Source: Maribacter sp. (GTDB lineage Bacteria; Bacteroidota; Bacteroidia; Flavobacteriales; Flavobacteriaceae). From it: a stretch of DNA of 64,000 nt. The notes below the pieces were generated by a model that was not told where the DNA came from, made no database searches, and worked only from the letters and a program-made list of their open reading frames with translations. Below, one piece after another: positions 47,609 to 56,931 of the stretch. Location of the stretch: assembly GCA_020629415.1 (NCBI GenBank), contig JAHDDL010000001.1:189942-253941 (forward strand). Direction: 5' to 3'. A program made the translations under genes and the position numbers. Within the stretch, counting starts at the first letter, position 1; each line of letters starts with the position of its first letter.

Positions 47609-49012
47609 ATGAATAAATTAGTATCCAATAAAATAATATTGGTCGTCTTTCTGCCACTTTTGTTGCAGTCTTGTTTTACCGCTAAAACATATGAACGACC
47701 AAATGTAGAAACCGAAAAACTTTACAGAACAGATAATCTGCCTCAGGACAGCATATCTTTTGCTTCGGTTTCTTACCAAGACCTTTTTACAGATTCTTAT
47801 TTGAAAACATATATTCAAAAAGGATTGGAAAATAACCTTGACATCCGCATTGCTCTACAGAGTATTTCGGCTGCAGAGGCTTATGTTAAACAGGGAAAAG
47901 CTGGTTATTTACCTACAATTAACGGTGCCGCAAGTGCCACTAGAACCGCTAGAACAAGTGAAAACGGACAGTTTGGTAGTTTTTTCACTCAGCCTTTTAA
48001 TCAATATGAAACTTCTGGAACAGCTTCTTGGGAAGCGGATATTTGGGGAAAAATAAGAAGTACCAAACGTGCCAGCGATGCCAATTATTTACAAACCGTA
48101 GCGGCACATAAAGCTGTAAAAACTAGTTTGGTGGCGCAAATTGCTACTACCTACTATCAAATATTGGCTTTGGATAAGCAAATTTCAGTTACTGAAGAAA
48201 CCATTGAAAACCGTGCAAAAAGTTTAGAGACCATTTCTGCACTAAAAGAGGCTGGGCAAGCAAATCAGGTTGGTGTTGACCAAACTGCAGCACAATTATA
48301 TAGTGCACAAAGTCAATTGTTAGACCTTAAAAATTTACTTTATCAAGCGGAAAATACCTTAAGTATTTTATTAAGTGAAGAACCACAAACTTATGAACGC
48401 AGTTCATTAGATGAGCAGTCTTTAGCTAACGAAATGCAATTAGGCGTACCTGCGCTTTTACTTCGTAACAGACCAGATATTATGCAAGCGGAATATAGCT
48501 TAGTAAATAGTTTTGAATTAACGAACGTTGCCAGAAGTAATTTTTATCCATCCATAACGCTATCTGCACAAGGTGGATTTCAAAGTTTAGATTTTGATAA
48601 TTGGATAGATTCCAGTTCAATATTCGCTAATCTAGTTGGTGGTTTAACACAGCCAATATTTAACGGTAGAAAAATTAGAACAGCTTACGAAGTGGCAAAA
48701 GTGCAACAAGAACAATCTTTATTAAGCTTCAAAAAAATGCTCTTAAATGCTGGCAAAGAAGTTTCTGAAGCCTTATATGATTACAATATTGCTATTGAAA
48801 AAGAGACATATATCTCTAAACAGGTTTCGGCTTTAAAAAGAGCCGAAAGTAATTCTGAAGAATTATTGAATAGTGGTTACCTAACCTATTTAGATTTGTT
48901 GACCGCAAGAGAGAATTCTTTGAATGCAGAATTGAATTTAGTAAACAACAAATTATCACAATTGTCCGCAACAGTTGAATTATACCGTTCTCTTGGTGGT
49001 GGATGGCAATAA
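47609..49012 (+). CDS. Outer-membrane efflux factor (TolC/NodT type)
   Basis: A 467-residue lipoprotein from the ATG at 47609, seven bases after the pump stop; the upstream frame is inside the pump gene. The signal peptide ends LLLQSC (Cys about residue 20). Duplicated OEP domains follow: LENNLDIRIALQSISAAEAYVKQGKAGYLPTI and ELTNVARSNFYPSITLSAQGGF, each with the Asn/Leu-rich helical pattern. It forms the trimeric outer-membrane channel of the tripartite pump. A strong terminator follows. Confidence 0.93.
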   Translation: MNKLVSNKIILVVFLPLLLQSCFTAKTYERPNVETEKLYRTDNLPQDSISFASVSYQDLFTDSYLKTYIQKGLENNLDIRIALQSISAAEAYVKQGKAGYLPTINGAASATRTARTSENGQFGSFFTQPFNQYETSGTASWEADIWGKIRSTKRASDANYLQTVAAHKAVKTSLVAQIATTYYQILALDKQISVTEETIENRAKSLETISALKEAGQANQVGVDQTAAQLYSAQSQLLDLKNLLYQAENTLSILLSEEPQTYERSSLDEQSLANEMQLGVPALLLRNRPDIMQAEYSLVNSFELTNVARSNFYPSITLSAQGGFQSLDFDNWIDSSSIFANLVGGLTQPIFNGRKIRTAYEVAKVQQEQSLLSFKKMLLNAGKEVSEALYDYNIAIEKETYISKQVSALKRAESNSEELLNSGYLTYLDLLTARENSLNAELNLVNNKLSQLSATVELYRSLGGGWQ

Positions 49013-49082
49013 ATCATTTGATAAGAATATTATTGCGAAGTATAAATTGTATAGATGAGCATGAATACAATGCTTTAAAATA

Positions 49083-49135
49083 GATGCCAAAGGGTCAAAA
49101 TTGATGATGTCGCAAAGACCCTTGGCATCTTTTTT
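49083..49135 (+). terminator. Terminator of the efflux operon
   Basis: Long stem: GATGCCAAAGGGTC (49083-49096) pairs with GACCCTTGGCATC (49117-49129) with one bulged A, a 20-nt loop and six T. Confidence 0.9.
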
Positions 49136-49167
49136 AATTTATAAGTAGACGTATATAATATAAAGGA

Positions 49168-49635
49168 CTACCATAGATTAAAAGGTGTTTTACTTAATTG
49201 GGAGTTATAATATTTTACCTCACCGGTGACCTCTACCCCCAACCAAGCTGGTTTTTCAAATAATTCATTCTCATCGTTCAATTCAATTTCAGCTACTGTC
49301 AACCCTTCATTTTCATCATGGAATTCATCTACCTCATACACATGGTTCCCTACCGGCACTTCATATCTATGTTTATCTAGAATTCCTTTTTCACACAACT
49401 TCAATAGATTTTCGGCATCTACTACAGAAATTTCCTTTTCCCATTCAAACCTAGATGTGCCTGAAGTATTGGATTTCCCCTTTACGGTAATAAATCCGGT
49501 TTCGCCCTTTATTCTTACTCTTACCGTTCTATCAGGATCTGTATTTAAAAAACCTTGAACAATTCGTGTTTTAGACCTTGCCTCAGATTTATAATCATCA
49601 GATTTTACTAAAAACTTACGCTCTATTTCTATCAT
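49168..49635 (-). CDS. CYTH domain (triphosphate tunnel) protein
   Basis: A 155-residue CYTH/TTM protein from the ATG at 49633-49635; the start is chosen so that the signature ExExK motif (MIEIERKFLV) is N-terminal, as in the family. Conserved basic/acidic strand pairs follow: TVRVRIKGETGFITVKGK and EVDEFHDENEGLTVAEIEL. Probable triphosphatase or nucleotide hydrolase; adenylate cyclase (CyaB) is the other family activity. It is divergent from dinB with about 50 bp between. Confidence 0.9.
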   Translation of the reverse strand: MIEIERKFLVKSDDYKSEARSKTRIVQGFLNTDPDRTVRVRIKGETGFITVKGKSNTSGTSRFEWEKEISVVDAENLLKLCEKGILDKHRYEVPVGNHVYEVDEFHDENEGLTVAEIELNDENELFEKPAWLGVEVTGEVKYYNSQLSKTPFNLW

Positions 49636-49687
49636 ATGAATGGTTAAAACTACTATCCATAAACTAAGATAAGTCTTAAATTTGCTT

Positions 49688-50791
49688 ATGCCCAATGAAA
49701 TGCCTCTTCGAAAAATTATTCATGTTGATATGGATGCCTTTTATGCGTCCGTAGAAGAGTTGGACAACCCAGAATTAAAGGGCAAGCCCTTGGCCGTTGG
49801 TGGCAGTGAGAAAAGAGGCGTGGTATCGGCAGCAAATTATGAAGCCCGTAAGTTTGGTGTGCGAAGTGCTATGAGCGGATTTCAAGCTAGAAAAAACTGT
49901 CCGCACTTAACCTTTGTAAAACCTCGTTTTGAACGGTACAAAGAAATTTCAAAACAAATACGATCTATTTTCTTTGAGTATACAGATTTGGTAGAACCAT
50001 TGTCGCTAGATGAAGCATACCTAGATGTAACCATAAATAAAAAAGGAAACCCTTCTGCCACTATGCTTGCCACAGAAATTAGGCAACGTATTCTAGAAAA
50101 AACAGGCTTAAATGCATCCGCAGGAATCTCGATCAATAAATTCATTGCCAAAGTCGCCAGTGATATCAATAAACCTAACGGACAAAAAACAGTAAATCCA
50201 GAAGAGGTAATTCCGTTTTTAGAAGAATTAGATATACGTAAATTTTACGGTGTAGGTAAAGTCACTGCTGAAAAAATGTACAAGTTGGGCATTTTTACGG
50301 GTAAGGACTTAAAATCAAAATCCATTGAATTTCTAGCCGAAAATTTTGGCAAAAGCGGTCCATACTATTATCATGTAGTACGTGGCATTCATAATAGTGA
50401 AGTTAAACCGCACCGCATACCAAAATCTGTTGGAGCGGAACGTACATTCAACGAAAACCTCAGCAGTGAAATTTTTATGCTGGAAAGGTTAGAGCATATT
50501 GCTCAAGAACTAGAAAGAAGACTAACGAAATCTAAGGTAGCAGGAAAAACTGTTACGCTAAAAATAAAATACAGCGATTTCACTTTAAACACCAGAAGTA
50601 AAACTATGCCCTATTTTATTGCGGACAAAGACCTTATTTTAGAAACGGCTAAAGACCTTCTCTATCAAGAGGAATTACAAAACTCTGTTCGACTATTAGG
50701 CATCTCTTTATCCAATTTAAATACAGAAAATAAGAAGACTAAAAAAGTTGATGATAAATCAATTTTAGTGCAATTAAAGTTTGATTTTTAA
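49688..50791 (+). CDS. dinB: DNA polymerase IV
   Basis: A 367-residue Y-family polymerase. Palm acidic residues are in HVDMDAFYASVEE and LSLDEAYLD; the little-finger domain (about 240-350) contains KSVGAERTF. The C-terminus LVQLKFDF fits a beta-clamp binding motif. I take the ATG at 49688; a TTG six bases upstream and an ATG at 49700 are alternatives. Performs error-prone translesion synthesis. The gene stands alone between a CYTH gene and a PAS gene. Confidence 0.95.
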   Translation: MPNEMPLRKIIHVDMDAFYASVEELDNPELKGKPLAVGGSEKRGVVSAANYEARKFGVRSAMSGFQARKNCPHLTFVKPRFERYKEISKQIRSIFFEYTDLVEPLSLDEAYLDVTINKKGNPSATMLATEIRQRILEKTGLNASAGISINKFIAKVASDINKPNGQKTVNPEEVIPFLEELDIRKFYGVGKVTAEKMYKLGIFTGKDLKSKSIEFLAENFGKSGPYYYHVVRGIHNSEVKPHRIPKSVGAERTFNENLSSEIFMLERLEHIAQELERRLTKSKVAGKTVTLKIKYSDFTLNTRSKTMPYFIADKDLILETAKDLLYQEELQNSVRLLGISLSNLNTENKKTKKVDDKSILVQLKFDF

Positions 50792-51113
50792 TTACTATCA
50801 TACTTAACAAAAACAATTTCTTAAACTAAGCTTTTAGCATATTAATGATATCCGTTGTATAAAACAAAACTGGCATATCTATAGACTAAAAACAACTTTC
50901 AAATACACGTTTTTCTCATAAAATAGTGCATTTTTAGAGAAAAACATCTTTATTAATGTTCAACCTTTACATTTACTTTCTAAAGTATTAGTTACGAAGT
51001 CTTAAACATTAATGCTAATCCTGTCTTAAAATTTTAATCCTGAAAAGTAAATTTTTAGCTTTATCACAAATTGCTATGAAAAAAAAATTATTTATCTCTC
51101 TAAACTACACAGA
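50792..51113. other. 322-bp AT-rich gap before the PAS gene
   Basis: No gene or clear hairpin. It contains a promoter-like TACATTTA (50968-50975) and a 13-codon upstream frame at 51076. Otherwise nothing recognisable. Confidence 0.5.
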
Positions 51114-51117
51114 ATGA
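51076..51117 (+). CDS. Possible 13-codon upstream ORF coupled to the PAS gene
   Basis: ATG followed by three AAA codons, reading MKKKLFISLNYTE and stopping with TGA that overlaps the PAS-protein start codon as ATGA. This is the geometry of translational coupling. It may be chance in AT-rich DNA. Confidence 0.25.
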   Translation: MKKKLFISLNYTE

Positions 51118-51638
51118 TAGAATTAAAGGATTACGATAATGCCGTGATTAAGTTTAGAAAAAGTTTAAACTACAATTTATTGCCAGTTCTTTCCTGGGAC
51201 TTTTACGCGCCTAATTACGAAGTAATAAAACAAACGGAAGAAGATTCGGTTACACTTTTAAATTTGGTTTCTAACAATTCTTGGGATTTTGATACAAATA
51301 TTCTTGATACCAAGTTAAAGTCCGATAAGAATATTGTGGTAGTTACAGATGCTCAATTAAACATTGTTTTTGCAACCAAGAATATGTGGAATATGAGTCA
51401 ATACTACCCAGAAGAAATTATTGGTAAAAGCCCTAAAATGTTCCAAGGTAACTTAACATCCAAATCTACCTTAAAAATAGTTTCTGATGCAGTTAAAGAA
51501 CAAAAGCCTTTTGAAGTTACGGTAGTCAATTATAGAAAAGACGGTTCAACATACCATTGTTGGATACAAGGGCATCCAATATTTGACAAAAAAGGTAAAA
51601 TTGTCAACTTTATTGCCTTTGAAAAAGAAGTTGCCTAA
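51114..51638 (+). CDS. LOV-like PAS domain protein without the photoactive cysteine
   Basis: A 174-residue single-domain protein: about 65 N-terminal residues of helix, then a PAS domain (about 68-174) with strands DKNIVVVTDAQLNIVFATKN and a LOV-like C-terminal half (NYRKDGSTYHCWIQGHPIFD). In LOV photoreceptors the flavin-binding helix has the motif NCRFLQG; here the corresponding stretch is GKSPKMFQG (104-112), so the Cys position is Pro107. It could still bind flavin or another ligand non-covalently, or be a plain PAS sensor. No output domain is present. It ends at a strong terminator. Confidence 0.8.
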   Translation: MIELKDYDNAVIKFRKSLNYNLLPVLSWDFYAPNYEVIKQTEEDSVTLLNLVSNNSWDFDTNILDTKLKSDKNIVVVTDAQLNIVFATKNMWNMSQYYPEEIIGKSPKMFQGNLTSKSTLKIVSDAVKEQKPFEVTVVNYRKDGSTYHCWIQGHPIFDKKGKIVNFIAFEKEVA

Positions 51639-51653
51639 GATGTAAGTGTTTAT

Positions 51654-51687
51654 AAAAAAAGGGTCGCTATTAGCGACCCTTTTTTTA
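51654..51687. terminator. Bidirectional terminator between the PAS gene and pyruvate kinase
   Basis: AAAAAAAGGGTCGCT (51654-51668) pairs with AGCGACCCTTTTTTT (51672-51686), a very tight 15-bp stem with a 3-nt loop, usable in both directions. Confidence 0.95.
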
Positions 51688-51706
51688 TACATTATATTGA
51701 AACAGA

Positions 51707-53149
51707 CTAAATATCGCCCGACTCTATTTCACTTACCCTTAAGGTATTTACCATACCTTTATCCTTAATAGGCATTGCTGCAAGACTAATTATCATATCC
51801 CCTACCTGTAAATAACCTTTATTGAAGGCAATGCGGTTAACATCATCAACTGTATCATCGGTAGATACAAATTTGTCATAATAAAAAGCTTTTACACCCC
51901 ATAATAAATTAAGTTGTGTAAGTATTCTTCTGTTTGATGTAAACACCAAGATATGCGCACTTGGTCTCCATGCTGAAATTTGAAAAGCGGTATAACCACT
52001 ATTTGTCAAAGTTGAAATTGCTTTCGCCTTAATATCGTTTGCCATTGTTGCGGCATGATAACAAATAGACTTGGTAATAAATCTTTTGGTACGAATATGT
52101 GGTGGATCATGTGGTACATGAATTAAATCAGAACCTTCTACACTCTCCAAGATACTAGACATTTTTTCAATAACCTGTACAGGGTAATTACCCACAGAGG
52201 TTTCACCTGATAGCATTACCGCATCCGCACCATCCATTACGGAATTGGCAACGTCGTTTACCTCTGCCCTTGTTGGTGTAAGACTAGTTATCATAGTCTC
52301 CATCATTTGGGTTGCTATAATTACAGGTATTCTAGCTTTTTTGGCTCTTAATACTAATTGCTTTTGAATTAATGGAACCTCTTGTGCAGGAACTTCAACA
52401 CCCAAATCACCACGTGCCACCATTAAACCATCACAATACGCAACAATTTTATCAATATTCTCTACAGCTTCCGGTTTTTCAATCTTAGCTATTATTGGAA
52501 TTTTATGCTCAGAATGTTTATTTATAATATTCTGCAGATCAATTAAATCTTGACTAAAACGTACAAAAGAAAGTGCGATCCAATCTACCTCTAAAGAAAT
52601 GGCAAATTCAGCATCTTTAATATCCTTTGGGGTAAGTGCCGGTAAAGAGATATTTGTATTAGGTAAGTTAACACCCTTTTTAGATTTTAATGGACCTCCT
52701 TGTATAACCTTTGCCAAAACTTCATCTTCACCATTAGTTTTAACAACCTCGAACATTAATTTACCATCATCTAAAAGAATACGTTCCCCAGCTTTTACAT
52801 CTCTTGGAAACTCTTTGTAGTTCATGTAAACGCGTTCTGCATTACCTTCAAAAGGCTTACCGGTTACAAATGTTATTTCATCACCAGGACTTACTACAAC
52901 GTCACCTGCCATTACGCCTACACGTAATTTAGGACCTTGTAAATCAGCTAAAATAGAAGTGTTGGTTTCCATTTCGGCATTTAATTCACGTATCATATTT
53001 ACACGCTCCTTAACATCTTCATAATCTGCATGGGAAAAGTTTATCCTGAATACATCTACTCCTGCATCAATCATGCTTCTGAGCACTTCTTTTTTGCTAG
53101 TTGCAGGACCCAGGGTCGCTACAATTTTCGTCTTTTTTACAGTTGGCAT
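51707..53149 (-). CDS. pyk: Pyruvate kinase
   Basis: A 480-residue pyruvate kinase. TKIVATLGPATS at the N-terminus, active-site pattern KIPIIAKIEKPEAVENIDKIV, MVARGDLGVEVP, and the nucleotide-site signature MDGADAVMLSGETSVGNYP. Converts phosphoenolpyruvate and ADP to pyruvate and ATP. Starts two bases after the IPExxxVDY gene, so the two are transcribed together. Confidence 0.97.
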   Translation of the reverse strand: MPTVKKTKIVATLGPATSKKEVLRSMIDAGVDVFRINFSHADYEDVKERVNMIRELNAEMETNTSILADLQGPKLRVGVMAGDVVVSPGDEITFVTGKPFEGNAERVYMNYKEFPRDVKAGERILLDDGKLMFEVVKTNGEDEVLAKVIQGGPLKSKKGVNLPNTNISLPALTPKDIKDAEFAISLEVDWIALSFVRFSQDLIDLQNIINKHSEHKIPIIAKIEKPEAVENIDKIVAYCDGLMVARGDLGVEVPAQEVPLIQKQLVLRAKKARIPVIIATQMMETMITSLTPTRAEVNDVANSVMDGADAVMLSGETSVGNYPVQVIEKMSSILESVEGSDLIHVPHDPPHIRTKRFITKSICYHAATMANDIKAKAISTLTNSGYTAFQISAWRPSAHILVFTSNRRILTQLNLLWGVKAFYYDKFVSTDDTVDDVNRIAFNKGYLQVGDMIISLAAMPIKDKGMVNTLRVSEIESGDI

Positions 53150-53151
53150 AT

Positions 53152-53616
53152 TTAAAAAATTAGATTGTTCTTTGATTTTAGTTTGTCAGTACTTATTTCA
53201 TATGCTGCCATGACCCTAGGCAACATTAGTATATTTTTTATGAAGGAGTTTATATCAACTTCCTTATCCGTTTCAATTTTTATAAGGTAATCAACATCCT
53301 TATACTCAGGTATGAGCCTTGGCATTTTATATGTTGTTTCATTCTTAAATAAATCGTCATGAACTATGAGTTCCTTTTCAGTACTATGATTGGCAATCAA
53401 TACCCAATACATATCATTATACTCATCTTCCCATTCAAAAATGGGAAACGATTTGTTTTCATCAAGAATATAATTTTTTTTTGCTCTTACAAATTTTGCC
53501 TTTAGAGTTTTGTTCAAGCCATAGGCCAATGAAAAATCTTCTAAGGTAGTGTGTAAAGCTATAAGGCTAAAAGATTCATCATAAAAATCCTCATTTATTT
53601 TATAAGTCGTAGCCAT
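53152..53616 (-). CDS. IPExxxVDY family protein
   Basis: A 154-residue Bacteroidetes-specific protein. The name-giving motif IPEYKDVDY is at residues 102-110. It is predicted soluble alpha/beta. The gene order rnc, this gene, pyk is shared by many members of the phylum. The role is unknown; tight linkage to pyk suggests, but does not prove, a metabolic link. Confidence 0.92.
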   Translation of the reverse strand: MATTYKINEDFYDESFSLIALHTTLEDFSLAYGLNKTLKAKFVRAKKNYILDENKSFPIFEWEDEYNDMYWVLIANHSTEKELIVHDDLFKNETTYKMPRLIPEYKDVDYLIKIETDKEVDINSFIKNILMLPRVMAAYEISTDKLKSKNNLIF

Positions 53617-53731
53617 ACCTCAACAAAACGGTAAATATAGAACTTCTATGCTATAAAGCCTAGTTAGATAAATTGATAAAAACACATTAAAAGTTATTAA
53701 AATGTTAGCTTTTTATCATTTTGTTAAATGA

Positions 53732-54466
53732 TTAGCTACCCATTTTATCCTGTAAGGCAAAAAATGCTCTTTTTGACGCTCTCTCTTCAGCTTTCTTTTT
53801 TGAGGTTGCCCTTGCCTTGGCAACTACATCTCCACCTATGGAGAGTTTTACGGCAAAATGCTTAAGGGGATCATTGCCCGTATCTTCATAAACATCAAAA
53901 TCGAAAGATTTCTTTTTCTTTTGACACCATTCGATTACCAAACTCTTGTAACTAATGACCCTACCTTCTAGTTGCTCAATATCAACATAAGGATCTACTA
54001 CTCTCTTGTAAATAAATTTTTCACAATACTTATAGCCACGATCTAAGTAAATTGCGCCAACTAAAGCTTCAAAGACGTTGCCATGGATATTTTGACCAAA
54101 GTGAGATTTTGGTATTCTACTTTCCACAAAATTTATAAGTCCAAGATCTTTTCCTAACTCGTTCAAGTGCTCCCTACTTACAATTTTAGAACGCATTTTA
54201 GTTAAATAACCTTCATCACCTGCAGGTACCTCGCTATATAAATGTTTAGATATTATAGTGCCTAGCATTGAATCTCCCAAAAACTCTAGACGCTCATAAT
54301 TCATAGGATTACCTTTGTCGTCCTTTTTATTCATGGACCTATGAAGAAAGGCTTTTTTATATATGGACAAGGTCTTAGGTTTAAAACCTAAAATTTTAGT
54401 TATTCCCCAAAAAAAATCCCCATCCTCCTTTGGATGGGAATTAAATAAGTTTGAGGGAAATGACAT
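53732..54466 (-). CDS. rnc: Ribonuclease III
   Basis: A 244-residue RNase III from the ATG at 54464-54466. The catalytic signature is YERLEFLGDSMLGTIIS. The C-terminal double-stranded-RNA-binding domain (about 165-235) ends KAEERASKRAFFALQ. It processes rRNA and structured mRNAs. It lies 8 bp after fabF on the same strand; the longer frame would start inside fabF. Confidence 0.95.
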   Translation of the reverse strand: MSFPSNLFNSHPKEDGDFFWGITKILGFKPKTLSIYKKAFLHRSMNKKDDKGNPMNYERLEFLGDSMLGTIISKHLYSEVPAGDEGYLTKMRSKIVSREHLNELGKDLGLINFVESRIPKSHFGQNIHGNVFEALVGAIYLDRGYKYCEKFIYKRVVDPYVDIEQLEGRVISYKSLVIEWCQKKKKSFDFDVYEDTGNDPLKHFAVKLSIGGDVVAKARATSKKKAEERASKRAFFALQDKMGS

Positions 54467-54474
54467 AAAACTAA

Positions 54475-55725
54475 TTAATCTATTTTTTTGAAAACCACAC
54501 ATGCATTGTGTCCGCCAAAGCCAAATGTGTTGCTCATGGCAACTTTTACATCTCGTTTTTGAGCTTTGTTCAATGTTAGGTTTAAACTAGGATCTATATT
54601 TTCATCTACCGTGGTGTGGTTTATAGTTGGTGGCACCATACCATGTTCCATAGCCAATATCGATGCTATTGCTTCGATAGCGCCCGCTGCTCCTAGCAGG
54701 TGACCGGTCATAGATTTTGTAGAATTAATATTTATTTTCTTTGCGTGCTCACCAAAAACTTTGGTTATTGCCTTAAGTTCCGCAACATCGCCCAAAGGTG
54801 TTGAAGTACCATGTGTATTAATAGCATCTACATCTTCAATGGACATACCTGCATCCCTTAGACAGTTTTCCATTACTCTAACAACCCCAATACCATCTGG
54901 GTGCGGAGCCGTCATATGGTAAGCATCACTTGACATACCGCCACCTGCAACTTCCGCATATATTTTAGCACCTCTGGCAACGGCATGCTCATACTCTTCA
55001 AGAACCAAGGCTCCTGCACCTTCACCTAGAACAAAACCATCCCTGGTTGCATCAAAAGGTCTAGAAGCTGTCTCAGGACTATCGTTTCTTGTTGATAATG
55101 CGTGCATTGCACCAAAACCTCCCATACCAGCAATAGTTACCGCAGCTTCACTACCACCTGTTACAATGACGTCACAATGACCCAATCGTATATAGTTCAA
55201 TGCATCTATCATTGCATTTGCCGATGATGCACAAGCGGAAACGGTGGTATAATTAGGTCCCATAAAACCATGCTTAATGGATATGTTACCCGGGGCAATA
55301 TCAGCGATCATTTTTGGAATAAAGAACGGATTGAATCTTGGTGTACCGTCTCCGTTGGCAAAATTCATTACCTCGTTCTGAAAAGTTTCCAAACCTCCAA
55401 TACCCGCTCCCCAAATAACACCTACGCGAAATTTATCTAGTTTCTCTAAATCTAATTTAGAATCACGAATAGCTTCATCTGATGATACAAGTGCGTACTG
55501 CGCAAATCTATCCAGCTTACGGCCTTCTTTTCTATCAAAGTGATCTTCTGTCTTGTAATTCTTAAGCTCACAAGCGAATTTTACTTTGAACTTTTCTGTA
55601 TCATAATAAGTAATGGGCGCTGATCCACTTTTACCGTTTACCAAAGCATCCCAATACTCTTCAATATTATTACCTATTGGGGTAAGTGCCCCCAAACCTG
55701 TAACTACAACTCGCTTTAACTGCAT
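54475..55725 (-). CDS. fabF: 3-oxoacyl-ACP synthase II
   Basis: A 416-residue condensing enzyme with the Cys-His-His triad: TVSACASSANAM (Cys165), NTHGTSTPLGD (His about 305) and TKSMTGHLLGAAGAIEA (His about 341). Elongates acyl-ACP with malonyl-ACP in fatty-acid synthesis. The acpP, fabF, rnc order is a standard bacterial arrangement. Confidence 0.97.
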   Translation of the reverse strand: MQLKRVVVTGLGALTPIGNNIEEYWDALVNGKSGSAPITYYDTEKFKVKFACELKNYKTEDHFDRKEGRKLDRFAQYALVSSDEAIRDSKLDLEKLDKFRVGVIWGAGIGGLETFQNEVMNFANGDGTPRFNPFFIPKMIADIAPGNISIKHGFMGPNYTTVSACASSANAMIDALNYIRLGHCDVIVTGGSEAAVTIAGMGGFGAMHALSTRNDSPETASRPFDATRDGFVLGEGAGALVLEEYEHAVARGAKIYAEVAGGGMSSDAYHMTAPHPDGIGVVRVMENCLRDAGMSIEDVDAINTHGTSTPLGDVAELKAITKVFGEHAKKININSTKSMTGHLLGAAGAIEAIASILAMEHGMVPPTINHTTVDENIDPSLNLTLNKAQKRDVKVAMSNTFGFGGHNACVVFKKID

Positions 55726-55832
55726 TTAACTTTGTATTTGTTTAAATCTAAACCAAGCGTAAATTAAAAAAAATTATCCATGCGGAGCATTTACCACATG
55801 GATAATTTGAATTCTATTTAAGAAAACATGTT

Positions 55833-56066
55833 TTACTTAGCTTCTTCTATATAGCTGATGGCTTGACCAACAGTTGCGATATTCTCAGCTTGATCGTCTG
55901 GAATTTGAATATCAAATTCTTTTTCGAACTCCATTATCAACTCTACCGTGTCTAATGAATCTGCGCCTAAATCGTTAGTAAAGCTAGCCTCGGTTACCAC
56001 TTCGTTCTCATCAACTCCTAATTTATCAACGATGATAGCTTTAACTCTTGATGCAATGTCTGACAT
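55833..56066 (-). CDS. acpP: Acyl carrier protein
   Basis: A 77-residue acidic helical protein with the phosphopantetheine attachment site [12 protein letters not shown] (Ser37). Cofactor carrier for FabF and for the acyl-ACP desaturase at 18949. First gene of the acpP-fabF-rnc unit, 107 bp from fabF. Confidence 0.97.
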   Translation of the reverse strand: MSDIASRVKAIIVDKLGVDENEVVTEASFTNDLGADSLDTVELIMEFEKEFDIQIPDDQAENIATVGQAISYIEEAK

Positions 56067-56099
56067 AATAATATTTGTTTTAAAAATTTAAATTGAAGG

Positions 56100-56107
56100 C
56101 AAAAATA
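56100..56107 (-). promoter_or_regulatory. -7 box of acpP
   Basis: On the minus strand TATTTTTG, a full TAnnTTTG match, 33 bases upstream of the acpP start codon. The -33 element is not obvious. Confidence 0.5.
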
Positions 56108-56355
56108 AAAAACTTTGGTTTAATTACACTAATTGTGGTTAAAATGTATGGTAATTTAATAAAATTAAAGACATGTGCTGTAATTTTGCCGTATTAATAT
56201 TTTGTTTCGGTAACGTTGATAAAAGGTATTGAAAAGTAGTGAGGTATTAGAACTATACTATTTAATCGTTTTTTTCTAAATTCTGACAAGCTTTAAATTT
56301 GCTTTATTTGCCAAACTTAATTTCATTGTTCGTTATCTTATAAAGACCCTTTCTA

Positions 56356-56931
56356 TTGAAAACCAAGAAAATTATTCTTTTTGCCTCAGGTTCTGGATCT
56401 AATGTTGAAAACATTGCCAATTATTTTAAGCTTCGCAAAGATGTTACTATATGCTGTGTACTTACCAACAAAAGCGATGCCAAAGTCATTGAACGCTGTA
56501 ACAGACTTGAAATCAATGCTTTATTTTTTAACAGGCAAGCGTTTTCAAACAGTAATTTTATTCTAGATATGCTACGGTCATTAGAACCCGACCTAATAGT
56601 GTTGGCCGGCTTTCTATGGAAAATACCCGAAGCCATTACCAATGCCTTCCCCAATAAGATTATAAACATACACCCTGCCCTATTACCAAAATACGGCGGC
56701 AAAGGCATGTACGGTATGCATGTTCATAATGCCGTAAAAGAGGCCAAAGAGACGGAAACCGGTATTACCATCCATTACGTTAATGCACATTATGATGAGG
56801 GTGCTATTATACAACAGGCAAAAACCGTAGTAGATCCAAAAGATGCCCCTGAGGATATCGCATCAAAAGTACACCTGTTGGAATATGAATTTTTTCCAAA
56901 GGTCATAGACGAATTATTATCTAAACAGTAA
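56356..56931 (+). CDS. purN: Phosphoribosylglycinamide formyltransferase
   Basis: A 191-residue PurN: FASGSGSNVENI (9-20), the catalytic region NIHPALLPKYGGKGMYGMHVHNAV with the Asn-His pair, and ETGITIHYVNAHYDEGAII with the catalytic Asp. Transfers a formyl group to GAR in purine synthesis. The start is a TTG at 56356-56358; no ATG fits. Its stop shares a base with the RNase H start. Confidence 0.94.
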   Translation: MKTKKIILFASGSGSNVENIANYFKLRKDVTICCVLTNKSDAKVIERCNRLEINALFFNRQAFSNSNFILDMLRSLEPDLIVLAGFLWKIPEAITNAFPNKIINIHPALLPKYGGKGMYGMHVHNAVKEAKETETGITIHYVNAHYDEGAIIQQAKTVVDPKDAPEDIASKVHLLEYEFFPKVIDELLSKQ

